7,174 nt of DNA, taken from assembly GCA_946615495.1 (NCBI GenBank), contig CAMOHY010000111.1, positions 1 to 7,174 of the forward strand. The letters are read 5' to 3'. Below are positions 1-5,433 of this stretch, in pieces (within the stretch, counting starts at the first letter, position 1; each line of letters starts with the position of its first letter). Origin of the DNA: an uncultured Clostridia bacterium (GTDB taxonomy: Bacteria; Bacillota; Clostridia; Christensenellales; Aristaeellaceae). A program made the translations under genes and the position numbers. The notes beneath the pieces were generated by a model. The model ran no database searches and had not been told where the DNA came from. It saw nothing but the letters and a program-made list of their open reading frames with translations.

Positions 1-80
1 CTACAGCTTCCCGTCATGTTTTTTGTGCGCTTTTTTGTTTGCGAGACAGCCCCCTTTCCTGGGTTTTGTCGATAGTCTGG
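1..80. other. 3' end of an upstream unit, no supported gene
   Basis: This AT/T-rich stretch precedes a strong terminator and is probably the 3' untranslated end or extreme 3' coding end of a gene outside the window. Frame 1 is open from base 1 to a TAG at 73-75, just before the terminator, but the 24-residue peptide is Phe-rich and matches nothing I recognise. It holds an imperfect tandem repeat (TTTTTTGTGCGC at 19-30, TTTTTTGTTTGCG at 31-43) and the motif TTTGTCGATAGTCTGG at 65-80, a near copy of which occurs on the opposite strand after fakA. Confidence 0.35.
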
Positions 81-116
81 CGCCGGGTCAGGTTTTTCCT
101 GACCCGGCGTTTTTTT
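81..116 (+). terminator. Rho-independent terminator of the upstream unit
   Basis: A perfect 12-bp inverted repeat (CGCCGGGTCAGG at 81-92, CCTGACCCGGCG at 98-109) with a TTTTT loop is followed directly by seven T residues (110-116). This is a textbook intrinsic terminator for + strand transcription entering from the left. It separates the upstream gene from the small zinc-module gene, which therefore needs its own promoter. Confidence 0.95.
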
Positions 117-141
117 GATTGCGGGGTTTTTGGGGAAAAAC

Positions 142-170
142 TTGCGTTTTAAAGAGGAACGATGTAAAAT
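142..170 (+). promoter_or_regulatory. Candidate sigma-A promoter for the small exported Zn-module gene
   Basis: TTGCGT (142-147) and TAAAAT (165-170) are separated by 17 bp, placing a start near 177, about 26 nt before the ATG. The -10 box matches TATAAT at five of six positions; the -35 box keeps only TTG. The placement just after a terminator and before a gene with no other upstream signal supports it. The string GATGTAA overlapping the -10 region recurs at 770-776 upstream of the next gene. Confidence 0.55.
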
Positions 171-202
171 GTAGAAAAAAGCACAGAAAATGGTGAGAAA
201 GA

Positions 203-688
203 ATGAAAAAAGGAAAAACTGCGCTGCTAATTCTCGCGGTGATAGCGGTAATGGGCGCGTCCGCCTACGCGGCGACGGATTATCTATGGGCCTATTCCTC
301 CTGGGTGTCGGCGCCGGCTATGCAGTCCGCCCTGGAGTATACGCCGCCGGTGGAGCTTTCGGAGGAGGAAATGTCCATTTTCCGTTTGGGCTATGCCTGC
401 GGCTACGATTCGGCCAAGCAGCTGGACAGCCTCATTTCCCTTCCGGGGGACGGCGGCTCCGGCGAGGTGATTACCCGCGCGGGAATTCCTTTTGCCAGTG
501 AAAATGAGGATGAGGACGCGGAAAAATACATCGTGAATACGGAAAGCAATAAATTTCATAAGCCGGGCTGCTCAGCCGAAAAGCAGATTCTGCCCGAACA
601 CAGAAGAGAAATATTCGCGTCCTTTGAAACGATGCGGGAGATGGGCTATTCTCCCTGCGGAATATGCCTGAAGAACAAAAGAAAATAA
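203..688 (+). CDS. Small exported protein with C-terminal Ada-type zinc-binding module
   Basis: This encodes 161 residues. Residues 1-23 form a signal peptide: basic MKKGK, a hydrophobic core, and a signal peptidase I site after Ala-Tyr-Ala (21-23). The middle part (about 24-105) is acidic and not recognised. The C-terminal 55 residues carry H119-x3-C123 and C152-x2-C155 in the setting NKFHKPGC...GYSPCGIC. This pattern is typical of the Ada metal-binding-like module found alone or attached to secreted nucleases and ComEC-type proteins in Firmicutes, where it binds one zinc ion. No nuclease domain is present here, so only metal or nucleic-acid binding can be inferred. The start at 203 is chosen because it gives the signal peptide and follows GGTGAG at 192-197. 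The gene is monocistronic, bounded by terminators at 81-116 and 712-742. The zinc module is well supported; the biological role is unknown. Confidence 0.85.
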   Translation: MKKGKTALLILAVIAVMGASAYAATDYLWAYSSWVSAPAMQSALEYTPPVELSEEEMSIFRLGYACGYDSAKQLDSLISLPGDGGSGEVITRAGIPFASENEDEDAEKYIVNTESNKFHKPGCSAEKQILPEHRREIFASFETMREMGYSPCGICLKNKRK

Positions 689-711
689 ACCGACCCCGTT
701 GGTTGAATGCC

Positions 712-742
712 TGCCGCCGGGCTGCCCGGCGGTATTTTTTTT
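712..742 (+). terminator. Rho-independent terminator after the Zn-module gene
   Basis: CCGCCGGG (714-721) and CCCGGCGG (725-732) form a perfect 8-bp stem with a CTG loop, extended by a G-T and a T-A pair (712-713 with 733-734), and are followed by eight T residues (735-742). It lies 24 nt after the stop codon and isolates this gene from the SH3-protein genes downstream. Confidence 0.93.
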
Positions 743-769
743 GAAATAATTTAAAAAAACAGGCAAAAT
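741..769 (+). promoter_or_regulatory. Weak candidate promoter for the SH3-protein operon
   Basis: TTGAAA (741-746) and CAAAAT (764-769) are 17 bp apart, a five-of-six and a four-of-six match to sigma-A boxes. The -35 box overlaps the preceding T-tract, so it could be chance in an AT-rich spacer. A second possibility is a -10-like TATTAT at 798-803, with no good -35 box. Some promoter must lie in 743-816 because a terminator precedes it; which one is uncertain. Confidence 0.3.
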
Positions 770-833
770 GATGTAACAAATGCGCGCTGAAAATCGTTAT
801 TATGGTTGAAGGCTGCAAAGGAGGGGAAACAGG

Positions 834-2210
834 ATGGAAAAGATCATGATCGCGTTAATTTTGGTGCTGGCGGTGTTATGCGCCTCCGCCGCCGTGGCGG
901 AGGAAGGAGCCCTGCCCGCGGACATACGGGAAGCGCTGGAAAAAAGAATAGCGGAAGGCTACCGCCTCCAGGAGGACGCGGGGCTGGAAAAGGAGGGCTA
1001 CTGGTTCGCCGTGCTGCAAAACGAGGCGGGCCATAACCTGCTGGAAGCGTTTCAACGCGAAAACGGCCAGTGGACGCGGTATTTGGAAACGGACAAGGCC
1101 GTACCCCAGGGCAGCAAACTGCTGACCGTTTTTGTGAATGAAGAAGGCGCGCAGCATGAAATGAACGATATTTCCCTGCCTGTGGCTGGGCCCACCGTGA
1201 CCATCGGCCAGGCCAATTCGGACCGGGCGGAGGAAGAAGAATATTTGGAGCGCTGGGCGGAATTCGCCCTGGAGGGCGGAAGATGGATGCTTGCCTTTTG
1301 GGAGGATTTTGACGCCTGCGCCGTACGGTTTACGGGAAATGAGCTGATCTATTTTGAATCCTGGCTGGCGGGCTGGGATTACCTGGGCACGGTGAAGGGC
1401 GATTTCCAGCGGGATATACGGTATATGAATTGGAATAACGTCCCCCGCACCCTAAAGGATGCCCAGCGGAAAATTTCCTCCGCGCCCACGCTGCCGGAAG
1501 GAAAATTGAAGGCCCAGCAGGTGAAAGCTTTTCCGGGCGGGCGGCAGTACGCCGTGTATTCCGGCCCCGGCGAAAACTATCTGCGGGGCGGAAAGGGAAA
1601 GGCCGTGGTGTCCACCAACGATTGGATTCAGGTGTTCGGGAAAGAAAATGGCTGGATTCTCATTCAGTACGCCATCGAAAAGGACCACCGGCGCTTTGGC
1701 TGGATTCCGGAGGAAGCGCTGGCCAAGGGCGCGGAGGTGGCGGAATGCCAGTTTAGCCAGGTAAGGGTGTATACCCTTGAGGAAACCTTCCTGACCGACG
1801 ACCCGCTGTTTTCTCAGGCCATGCTTTCGCCAGTGCCGGAATGCAATTTCGTTACCTGGCTTTCCAGCCTGGGGGATTGGGCCTACGTGGAATGGCTGGA
1901 CGATATGGAAACGGACGATGGGGAAGCGGAAATGAAGCCGGTTCGCGGGTTCATCAAGGCAAAGCTTCTGGTCCGTCTGGAGCAGGAGGAAGCGGTCCGC
2001 ACCGCCGCGGATTTCCTTTTGTCCCGCAAGCCCGTTATTGCCCAGCGGCCCGTTACCCTGCAAATGCTGAGCGATGCCGCCGCCGATGCTGTCTACGACG
2101 CCGAAACTCAGGAATGGACGGTCACTTTTACCGTTAGCGGCTGCGGCTTTACCGTGATCGTGGACGACGTGAGCGGGTACGGCGTGCGCTTGGAAGCCGA
2201 CAACGGATAA
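834..2210 (+). CDS. Secreted protein with SH3-like domains (first of a tandem pair)
   Basis: This encodes 458 residues. Residues 1-22 are a signal peptide with cleavage after Ala-Val-Ala; no lipobox or anchor follows, so the protein is probably released or wall-bound. Residues about 27-115 form a module (P-x-x-I-x-E at 28-33, FAVL at 58-61, ENGQW at 76-80) that resembles the N-terminus of the next gene product. Residues 238-296 look like a bacterial SH3 domain: YAVYSGPGENYL, then WIQVFGKENGWILIQY and FGWIPEEAL, the usual 'ligand loop, beta strands, GWI/GYV end' order. A second, poorer SH3-like copy spans about 307-382. The tail (about 386-455) resembles a PepSY-like fold, with a WTVTF strand and a VIVDDVSGYGV ending. 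SH3 domains of this class usually bind peptidoglycan or cell-wall peptides; no catalytic domain is visible. The start is set by AAAGGAGGGG at 817-826, 7 nt before the ATG. The next gene begins 38 nt after its stop, so the two are likely cotranscribed. Confidence 0.85.
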   Translation: MEKIMIALILVLAVLCASAAVAEEGALPADIREALEKRIAEGYRLQEDAGLEKEGYWFAVLQNEAGHNLLEAFQRENGQWTRYLETDKAVPQGSKLLTVFVNEEGAQHEMNDISLPVAGPTVTIGQANSDRAEEEEYLERWAEFALEGGRWMLAFWEDFDACAVRFTGNELIYFESWLAGWDYLGTVKGDFQRDIRYMNWNNVPRTLKDAQRKISSAPTLPEGKLKAQQVKAFPGGRQYAVYSGPGENYLRGGKGKAVVSTNDWIQVFGKENGWILIQYAIEKDHRRFGWIPEEALAKGAEVAECQFSQVRVYTLEETFLTDDPLFSQAMLSPVPECNFVTWLSSLGDWAYVEWLDDMETDDGEAEMKPVRGFIKAKLLVRLEQEEAVRTAADFLLSRKPVIAQRPVTLQMLSDAAADAVYDAETQEWTVTFTVSGCGFTVIVDDVSGYGVRLEADNG

Positions 2211-2248
2211 CGCTGTTTTTAAAACGAAAATGAAAGGGCGGGCCTGGA

Positions 2249-4030
2249 ATGAAAAAAGGGCTGTTGCTGCTTATCCTTTTACTCATCTGCCTGGCGCTTA
2301 CGCAGGGCGCCCTGGCGGAAAGGGGCTTTTGCGACCCGGTGCCCCAGGAAATCGCGGAGGAAATTCGGAGGCGGGGCGAAGACCCAGCCACGATTCAGGA
2401 CTGCGTATTGCTGAGCGGGGAGGGCATGGAAAAGCAGGCGTTCGTGCTGGGCCAATACGGCTACAGCCTGGACGGCTGGGAATGGAATGGAAGCGCCTGG
2501 CAGAGCGTCATGCAGACCAGCGGCCTGGATTACGGCGATGAAAACGCGTATTTTTCCAGGCACGAGGCGGGTCAGGAGCGCGTGCCGGGGCTTCCATGGC
2601 CGGATGGCCGGGGCTTTGATATCGTTAGCCCCCAGCATGGCGTCGTCCTCTCCTTTCACTGGCAGCGGGAGGGGGTGGAATATGCGGGCTGGGTGGACCC
2701 GGAGGCCTGGGACGGGCTGGTGGCCATTGATTGGAACGAAGGGACGCTGAGCTACTACCGCATGGACGGCACGCTGGCGGACCAGGTGCGGATGGAGGAC
2801 GAACGGCAGCTGAGCAACTGCGTATGGTATTTTCCCCGGAAGCCCGGCACCCCGGAGGAAGCCAGGAAACGCACCCAGCTGAACAGGAGCGAATTAAAGG
2901 ACGTGTATCCCGGCTGGACCATGGGCCTGTATGATCTCCATGGCACCATGGCGGACACGATGTATTTCCGCGTGGAAGGAAACGATTTGCTCCTTCGCTG
3001 CGCTTCCTTTGATCTGGAGCGGAAACCGGTATACAGGGATTTAATCCCTGTGCCGGTAAAGGAGGAAGCGGCGAAAAAGCTGGCGGCGGGGGAATGGGAA
3101 GAATTGCTCCAGTTTTCTTACGGCGCCAATCTGCTTCGGGACCCATCCATCCTGGACCGGGAAAGAGTGCCGGTGGAGGGCGAAATTATCGAAATGGACG
3201 TGCAGGAAAGGTGCATGGTGATTCAAACGCGGCAGCAGGAAACATATCGCCTGTACACCGTTTGGCAGCGGGAGGATGGACAGTATGCCGCATGGCGCCA
3301 CGAAAAAATGCCGGAGAAGTTTTCCCTGGACACCTTTCACGCTTCTGAAGGGGAGCTGCTGCTTCGCTGGGACAGCCTGACGGGCGAATACCTGTACCAA
3401 GGAGAGGGAGAATGGCGGCTTTCCTGGCTGATGACGGACAGCGGCACCTTCACCATCCTGCCCTGGGGCATCCGGGACGAGGAAGACAAGGAGTGTTTTG
3501 GCCGCTTTCCCTGGCTCATGCTGTCCAGCGGCGATATCCAGTCCATGCCAACCACGTGGGAAAAAATGGCGGCGTCGCTGAGCACAGAGGGCTTGGCCAT
3601 GGTCAATAACCCGGACCCCAAGGACCGGCTTCACCTGCGGGATGAGGCGAAAAAGGATTCGCCCAGCGCGGGAAAATTCTGGAACCGCACGCCGGTGCAG
3701 GTGCTGGAAAGAAGGGGGGACTGGACCAGGGTGCGCGTCGGCTGGGGAAAAGTGAGCCTGGAGGGCTGGATGATGACGGAATACCTGGCCTTTGGCGACG
3801 CCATGGCCAGCGTCAAGGCGCCCAAGGGCGTGCCCCAGCTGTGCCTGCGAGAGGAATATGAAGGAAAGAAGCTATTTTGGGACAAAAATTGCCAGCGGAA
3901 ATCGGATATTGATATTAGCCTGTACAATTACGAAATTATCGGCGTTTTTCAGGACGCCTACATTGTCATGCTGAGAGATGGCAGCGTGGGCTACGTGCCC
4001 ACGCACTGGCTGTGGGAGGGAAACGGTTAA
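2249..4030 (+). CDS. Secreted protein with C-terminal SH3 domains (second of a tandem pair)
   Basis: This encodes 593 residues. Residues 1-23 are a signal peptide with a very Leu-rich core and a site after Ala-Leu-Ala. Residues about 31-105 repeat the plan of the preceding protein's N-terminal module (P-x-E-I-x-E-E-I, AFVLGQYGYSL, WNGSAW). The middle, about 110-440, is rich in Trp and acidic residues and is not recognised; it may be a beta-rich fold. Residues 449-515 are a good bacterial SH3 domain: RLHLRDEAKKDSPSAGKF, then TPVQVLERRGDWTRVRVG and EGWMMTEYL, with the typical 'N-L-R, V-x-V-L, W-x-x-V, G-W-x' order. Residues 528-589 form a second SH3-like unit ending VGYVPTHWLW. No enzyme motif is seen. 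The start at 2249 is chosen for the signal peptide; the ribosome site AAAGGGCGGG (2233-2242) is weaker than for the neighbour. No terminator separates it from the upstream gene. Likely role is binding to the cell wall or to an extracellular partner. Confidence 0.85.
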   Translation: MKKGLLLLILLLICLALTQGALAERGFCDPVPQEIAEEIRRRGEDPATIQDCVLLSGEGMEKQAFVLGQYGYSLDGWEWNGSAWQSVMQTSGLDYGDENAYFSRHEAGQERVPGLPWPDGRGFDIVSPQHGVVLSFHWQREGVEYAGWVDPEAWDGLVAIDWNEGTLSYYRMDGTLADQVRMEDERQLSNCVWYFPRKPGTPEEARKRTQLNRSELKDVYPGWTMGLYDLHGTMADTMYFRVEGNDLLLRCASFDLERKPVYRDLIPVPVKEEAAKKLAAGEWEELLQFSYGANLLRDPSILDRERVPVEGEIIEMDVQERCMVIQTRQQETYRLYTVWQREDGQYAAWRHEKMPEKFSLDTFHASEGELLLRWDSLTGEYLYQGEGEWRLSWLMTDSGTFTILPWGIRDEEDKECFGRFPWLMLSSGDIQSMPTTWEKMAASLSTEGLAMVNNPDPKDRLHLRDEAKKDSPSAGKFWNRTPVQVLERRGDWTRVRVGWGKVSLEGWMMTEYLAFGDAMASVKAPKGVPQLCLREEYEGKKLFWDKNCQRKSDIDISLYNYEIIGVFQDAYIVMLRDGSVGYVPTHWLWEGNG

Positions 4031-4089
4031 ACAGACACTGAAAAACCATGGAAGCGACAGCCCGCAGGAGCCTTCTGCCTCAAAGCAGC

Positions 4090-4119
4090 GGATAAATTTT
4101 TTCGCTTCGGGGAAAAATA
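4090..4119 (+). promoter_or_regulatory. Candidate sigma-F (forespore) promoter of the spoIIQ-like gene
   Basis: GGATA (4090-4094) and GGGAAAAATA (4110-4119) are separated by 15 bp. From memory, the Bacillus sigma-F consensus is about GYWTA, 15-16 bp, GGNRANANTW: the -10 element fits at every position and the -35 element at four of five. spoIIQ is a classic sigma-F gene, so location and sequence agree. The start would fall near 4125, giving a leader of only about 12 nt with the ribosome site GGAGG (4126-4130) almost at its 5' end, which is tight. The rest of the gap (4031-4089) holds a weak 6-bp stem with no T-tract, so readthrough from the SH3 genes is not excluded. Confidence 0.5.
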
Positions 4120-4136
4120 CTTTCCGGAGGGAAAGA

Positions 4137-4718
4137 ATGCTGAAAAAGATCATGCGCGGTATGGAAAAATGGGGACATTACCTGCTGGCGCTGCTGTGCG
4201 CCGGGGTGATTTTGCTCTCCGCGGTGTGGACGCGGGGGCAGCAGGCGGCGGAGGGCGGCCACCAGGCCGCGCTGTCGGATCAGAGCCAGCGGCTGAGCCA
4301 GGCGGCGCCTAAGCCCGAAGCGCTTCTGCTGCGCCCGCCGGTAACGGGGGAAGAAGCGCGGGGATACAGCGAAAAACCGGTGTATTTCCCGGAAACGGGG
4401 ATATGGAAGGCGCACCCGGCCCAGGATTTTTTTGCCCAGGAGGGAGAAACGGTGCGCGCGCCGGCGGCGGGCGTCATTGAAGCGTGCGGGGAAGGCAGCG
4501 TAACGGTGACGATGGAAAATGGGTATGCCTGCCGCGTTCAAGGATTAAAAAGCGTTTCGGTGCAGCCGGGCCAGCGGGTGAAGGCGGGGGCGGCCATCGG
4601 CACGGCGGGCGGCCGCGTGCCCTTTGAGGGAAGCGGCTGCGTGTGCGTTTCGTTTTTTCAGGGCGGGGCCGCGGTTAAAGCGCCGGGAGACTGGGCAAAA
4701 ATAGACACGGCGGAATAA
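4137..4718 (+). CDS. spoIIQ: SpoIIQ-like membrane-anchored degenerate LytM/M23 protein
   Basis: This encodes 193 residues. A short basic N-terminus (MLKKIMRGMEKWG) precedes one membrane segment (about 14-31), then a Gln/Ala-rich linker and a LytM (peptidase M23) domain from about 66 to 187. The stretch LRPPVTGE-GYSEKPVYFPETG-W-x-x-HPAQDF fits the clostridial SpoIIQ pattern 'P-x-x-G, YS, VY, W-x-x-H-x3-D'. H93 and D97 of the HxxxD zinc motif remain, followed by V-R-A-P-A-A-G-V-I and V-Q-P-G-Q-R-V-K-A-G-AAIG. The second motif HxH is replaced by Cys-Val-Cys (168-170), and the usual Y-x-H-L is also missing, so it is very unlikely to be a peptidase. SpoIIQ of this type spans the forespore outer leaflet and pairs with mother-cell SpoIIIAH during engulfment. 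The ATG at 4137 is chosen because GGAGG lies 6 nt upstream and it gives the membrane anchor; the reading frame is open further upstream but has no start there. Other degenerate M23 membrane proteins are the alternative. Confidence 0.7.
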   Translation: MLKKIMRGMEKWGHYLLALLCAGVILLSAVWTRGQQAAEGGHQAALSDQSQRLSQAAPKPEALLLRPPVTGEEARGYSEKPVYFPETGIWKAHPAQDFFAQEGETVRAPAAGVIEACGEGSVTVTMENGYACRVQGLKSVSVQPGQRVKAGAAIGTAGGRVPFEGSGCVCVSFFQGGAAVKAPGDWAKIDTAE

Positions 4719-4966
4719 ACTTAATTTGGTTTATTCCCATGGCGCAGCAGCAAAAAATAGAATTCGATCCATGCAGGAATTGAATAATAAGGACGGCCTC
4801 CGCGCCTGGCGGGCGCGGCCAAGATTTGTATCATTTCAGTTCAGAAATGAATTGGCACAGCCATATTTCCAGCTTATTTTAGGCTGGTTTTTTTCTTAAA
4901 GGGGAGGGATGAGGCGGGCAAAATGGGAAAAAACTGCAAATTTGCCTTGCTTTCTCAATTGGGCTC
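4719..4966. other. Non-coding stretch with three hairpins between spoIIQ-like gene and asp23
   Basis: No convincing gene lies here on either strand, and the rpmB gene often found next to asp23 in Firmicutes is absent. Three stem-loops follow each other: CCGCGCC/GGCGCGG (4800-4806, 4812-4818), TCATTTC/GAAATGA (4831-4837, 4844-4850) and the terminator at 4869-4894. They may simply be the 3' untranslated region of the spoIIQ-like mRNA, or the end of a small RNA; I see no clear promoter inside the stretch. A short reading frame of 31 codons (4909-5004) with GGGGAGGG before it runs through the asp23 promoter and is probably chance. Confidence 0.5.
4869..4894 (+). terminator. Rho-independent terminator after the spoIIQ-like gene
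   Basis: CCAGCTT (4869-4875) pairs with AGGCTGG (4881-4887), six Watson-Crick pairs and one G-T, with a five-base loop, followed by seven T residues (4888-4894). It ends about 70 bp before the asp23 -35 box and insulates that operon from the sporulation gene. Confidence 0.88.
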
Positions 4967-4995
4967 TTGCATCCCCGGCCAAAATACAGTATACT
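4967..4995 (+). promoter_or_regulatory. Sigma-A promoter of the asp23-fakA operon
   Basis: TTGCAT (4967-4972) and TATACT (4990-4995) are spaced by exactly 17 bp. The -10 box matches five of six and the -35 box four of six. The predicted start is near 5002, about 50 nt before the asp23 ATG. It is the best vegetative promoter in the window and suggests steady expression. Confidence 0.82.
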
Positions 4996-5001
4996 ATAGA
5001 T

Positions 5002-5026
5002 TGATTCAGAGTATCCTTCTGAATCA
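5002..5026 (+). promoter_or_regulatory. Inverted repeat at the asp23 transcription start (operator or 5' hairpin)
   Basis: TGATTCAGA (5002-5010) and TCTGAATCA (5018-5026) are perfect 9-bp reverse complements around a 7-base centre. It sits 6 bp downstream of the -10 box, so it spans the predicted first bases of the mRNA. It can act as an operator for a dimeric repressor or as a 5' hairpin that protects the mRNA. No T-tract follows, so it is not a terminator, and it does not cover the ribosome site AAGGAGGT (5037-5044). It does not resemble the FapR operator as I know it. Confidence 0.7.
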
Positions 5027-5051
5027 GGACCGGCTTAAGGAGGTTCAAAAA

Positions 5052-5402
5052 ATGGAGTGCAAAATCAAGAATGACATGGGCACCATCTTCATCGCCGAAG
5101 ACGTAATGCTCAAGGTCGTTGGTTATGCGGCGCTGGAATGCTATGGCATTGTCGCCATGTCCTCCAAGCGCGCCAAGGATGGCTTGGTGGAATGGCTGGG
5201 CCGCGAAAATCTCAGCAAGGGCGTGCAGCTGCGCCTGGTGGACGACCAATTGGATGTGGATTTGTTCATCGTGGTGGAATACGGCATTTCCGTGGCCGAG
5301 GTGTGCAAAACCATCGTTGAGGTCGTTCGCTACAAGCTGGAGAGCATGACGGGGGTCAAGGTTCGCTCCGTCAATATTTCCGTGGAAGGTATCCGTGTTT
5401 GA
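5052..5402 (+). CDS. asp23: Asp23/Gls24 family envelope stress protein (YloU type)
   Basis: This encodes 116 residues, close to the usual 115-130 of YloU-type proteins, and has no signal peptide or membrane segment. The family pattern is present: GTIFIAEDV near residue 10, the segment VVGYAALECYGIVAMSS (22-38), a central V-x-L-R-L-V-D-D-x-L-D-V-D-L-F-I-V-V-E-Y-G strand region (58-78), and the ending V-x-S-V-N-I-S-V-E-G-I (104-114). Asp23 proteins attach to the membrane face in Gram-positive bacteria and take part in envelope homeostasis; YloU has no enzymatic function known to me. The ATG at 5052 is chosen because AAGGAGGT stands 7 nt upstream; the longer open frame from 4923 crosses the promoter and is not used. 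fakA follows after 31 nt, the order typical of Firmicutes. Confidence 0.93.
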   Translation: MECKIKNDMGTIFIAEDVMLKVVGYAALECYGIVAMSSKRAKDGLVEWLGRENLSKGVQLRLVDDQLDVDLFIVVEYGISVAEVCKTIVEVVRYKLESMTGVKVRSVNISVEGIRV

Positions 5403-5433
5403 TTTGTTCCACGTTTGAACGGAGGGAAAACCC

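Noticed and set aside
1..75. Possible C-terminal end of an upstream gene in frame 1, with TAG at 73-75
   Set aside because: Only 24 Phe-rich residues are visible, two other frames are also open, and nothing identifies the peptide.
1452..2063. 203-codon open frame on the - strand within the first SH3 gene
   Set aside because: It is an antisense shadow with no domain pattern, while the + strand frame has a signal peptide, SH3 domains and a strong ribosome site.
3978..4136. N-terminal extension of the spoIIQ-like gene up to an ATG at 3978
   Set aside because: It would overlap the end of the SH3 gene by 53 bp, cover the sigma-F promoter match and bury the membrane anchor; the ATG at 4137 has an ideal GGAGG site.
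4909..5004. 31-codon reading frame starting at ATG 4909 with GGGGAGGG just upstream
   Set aside because: It begins right after a terminator with no promoter before it and runs through the -35 and -10 boxes of asp23. The peptide has no recognisable features, so chance is more likely.
4923..5051. N-terminal extension of asp23 from ATG 4923
   Set aside because: It crosses the sigma-A promoter and the predicted transcription start; the ATG at 5052 has AAGGAGGT at ideal distance and gives the usual family length.
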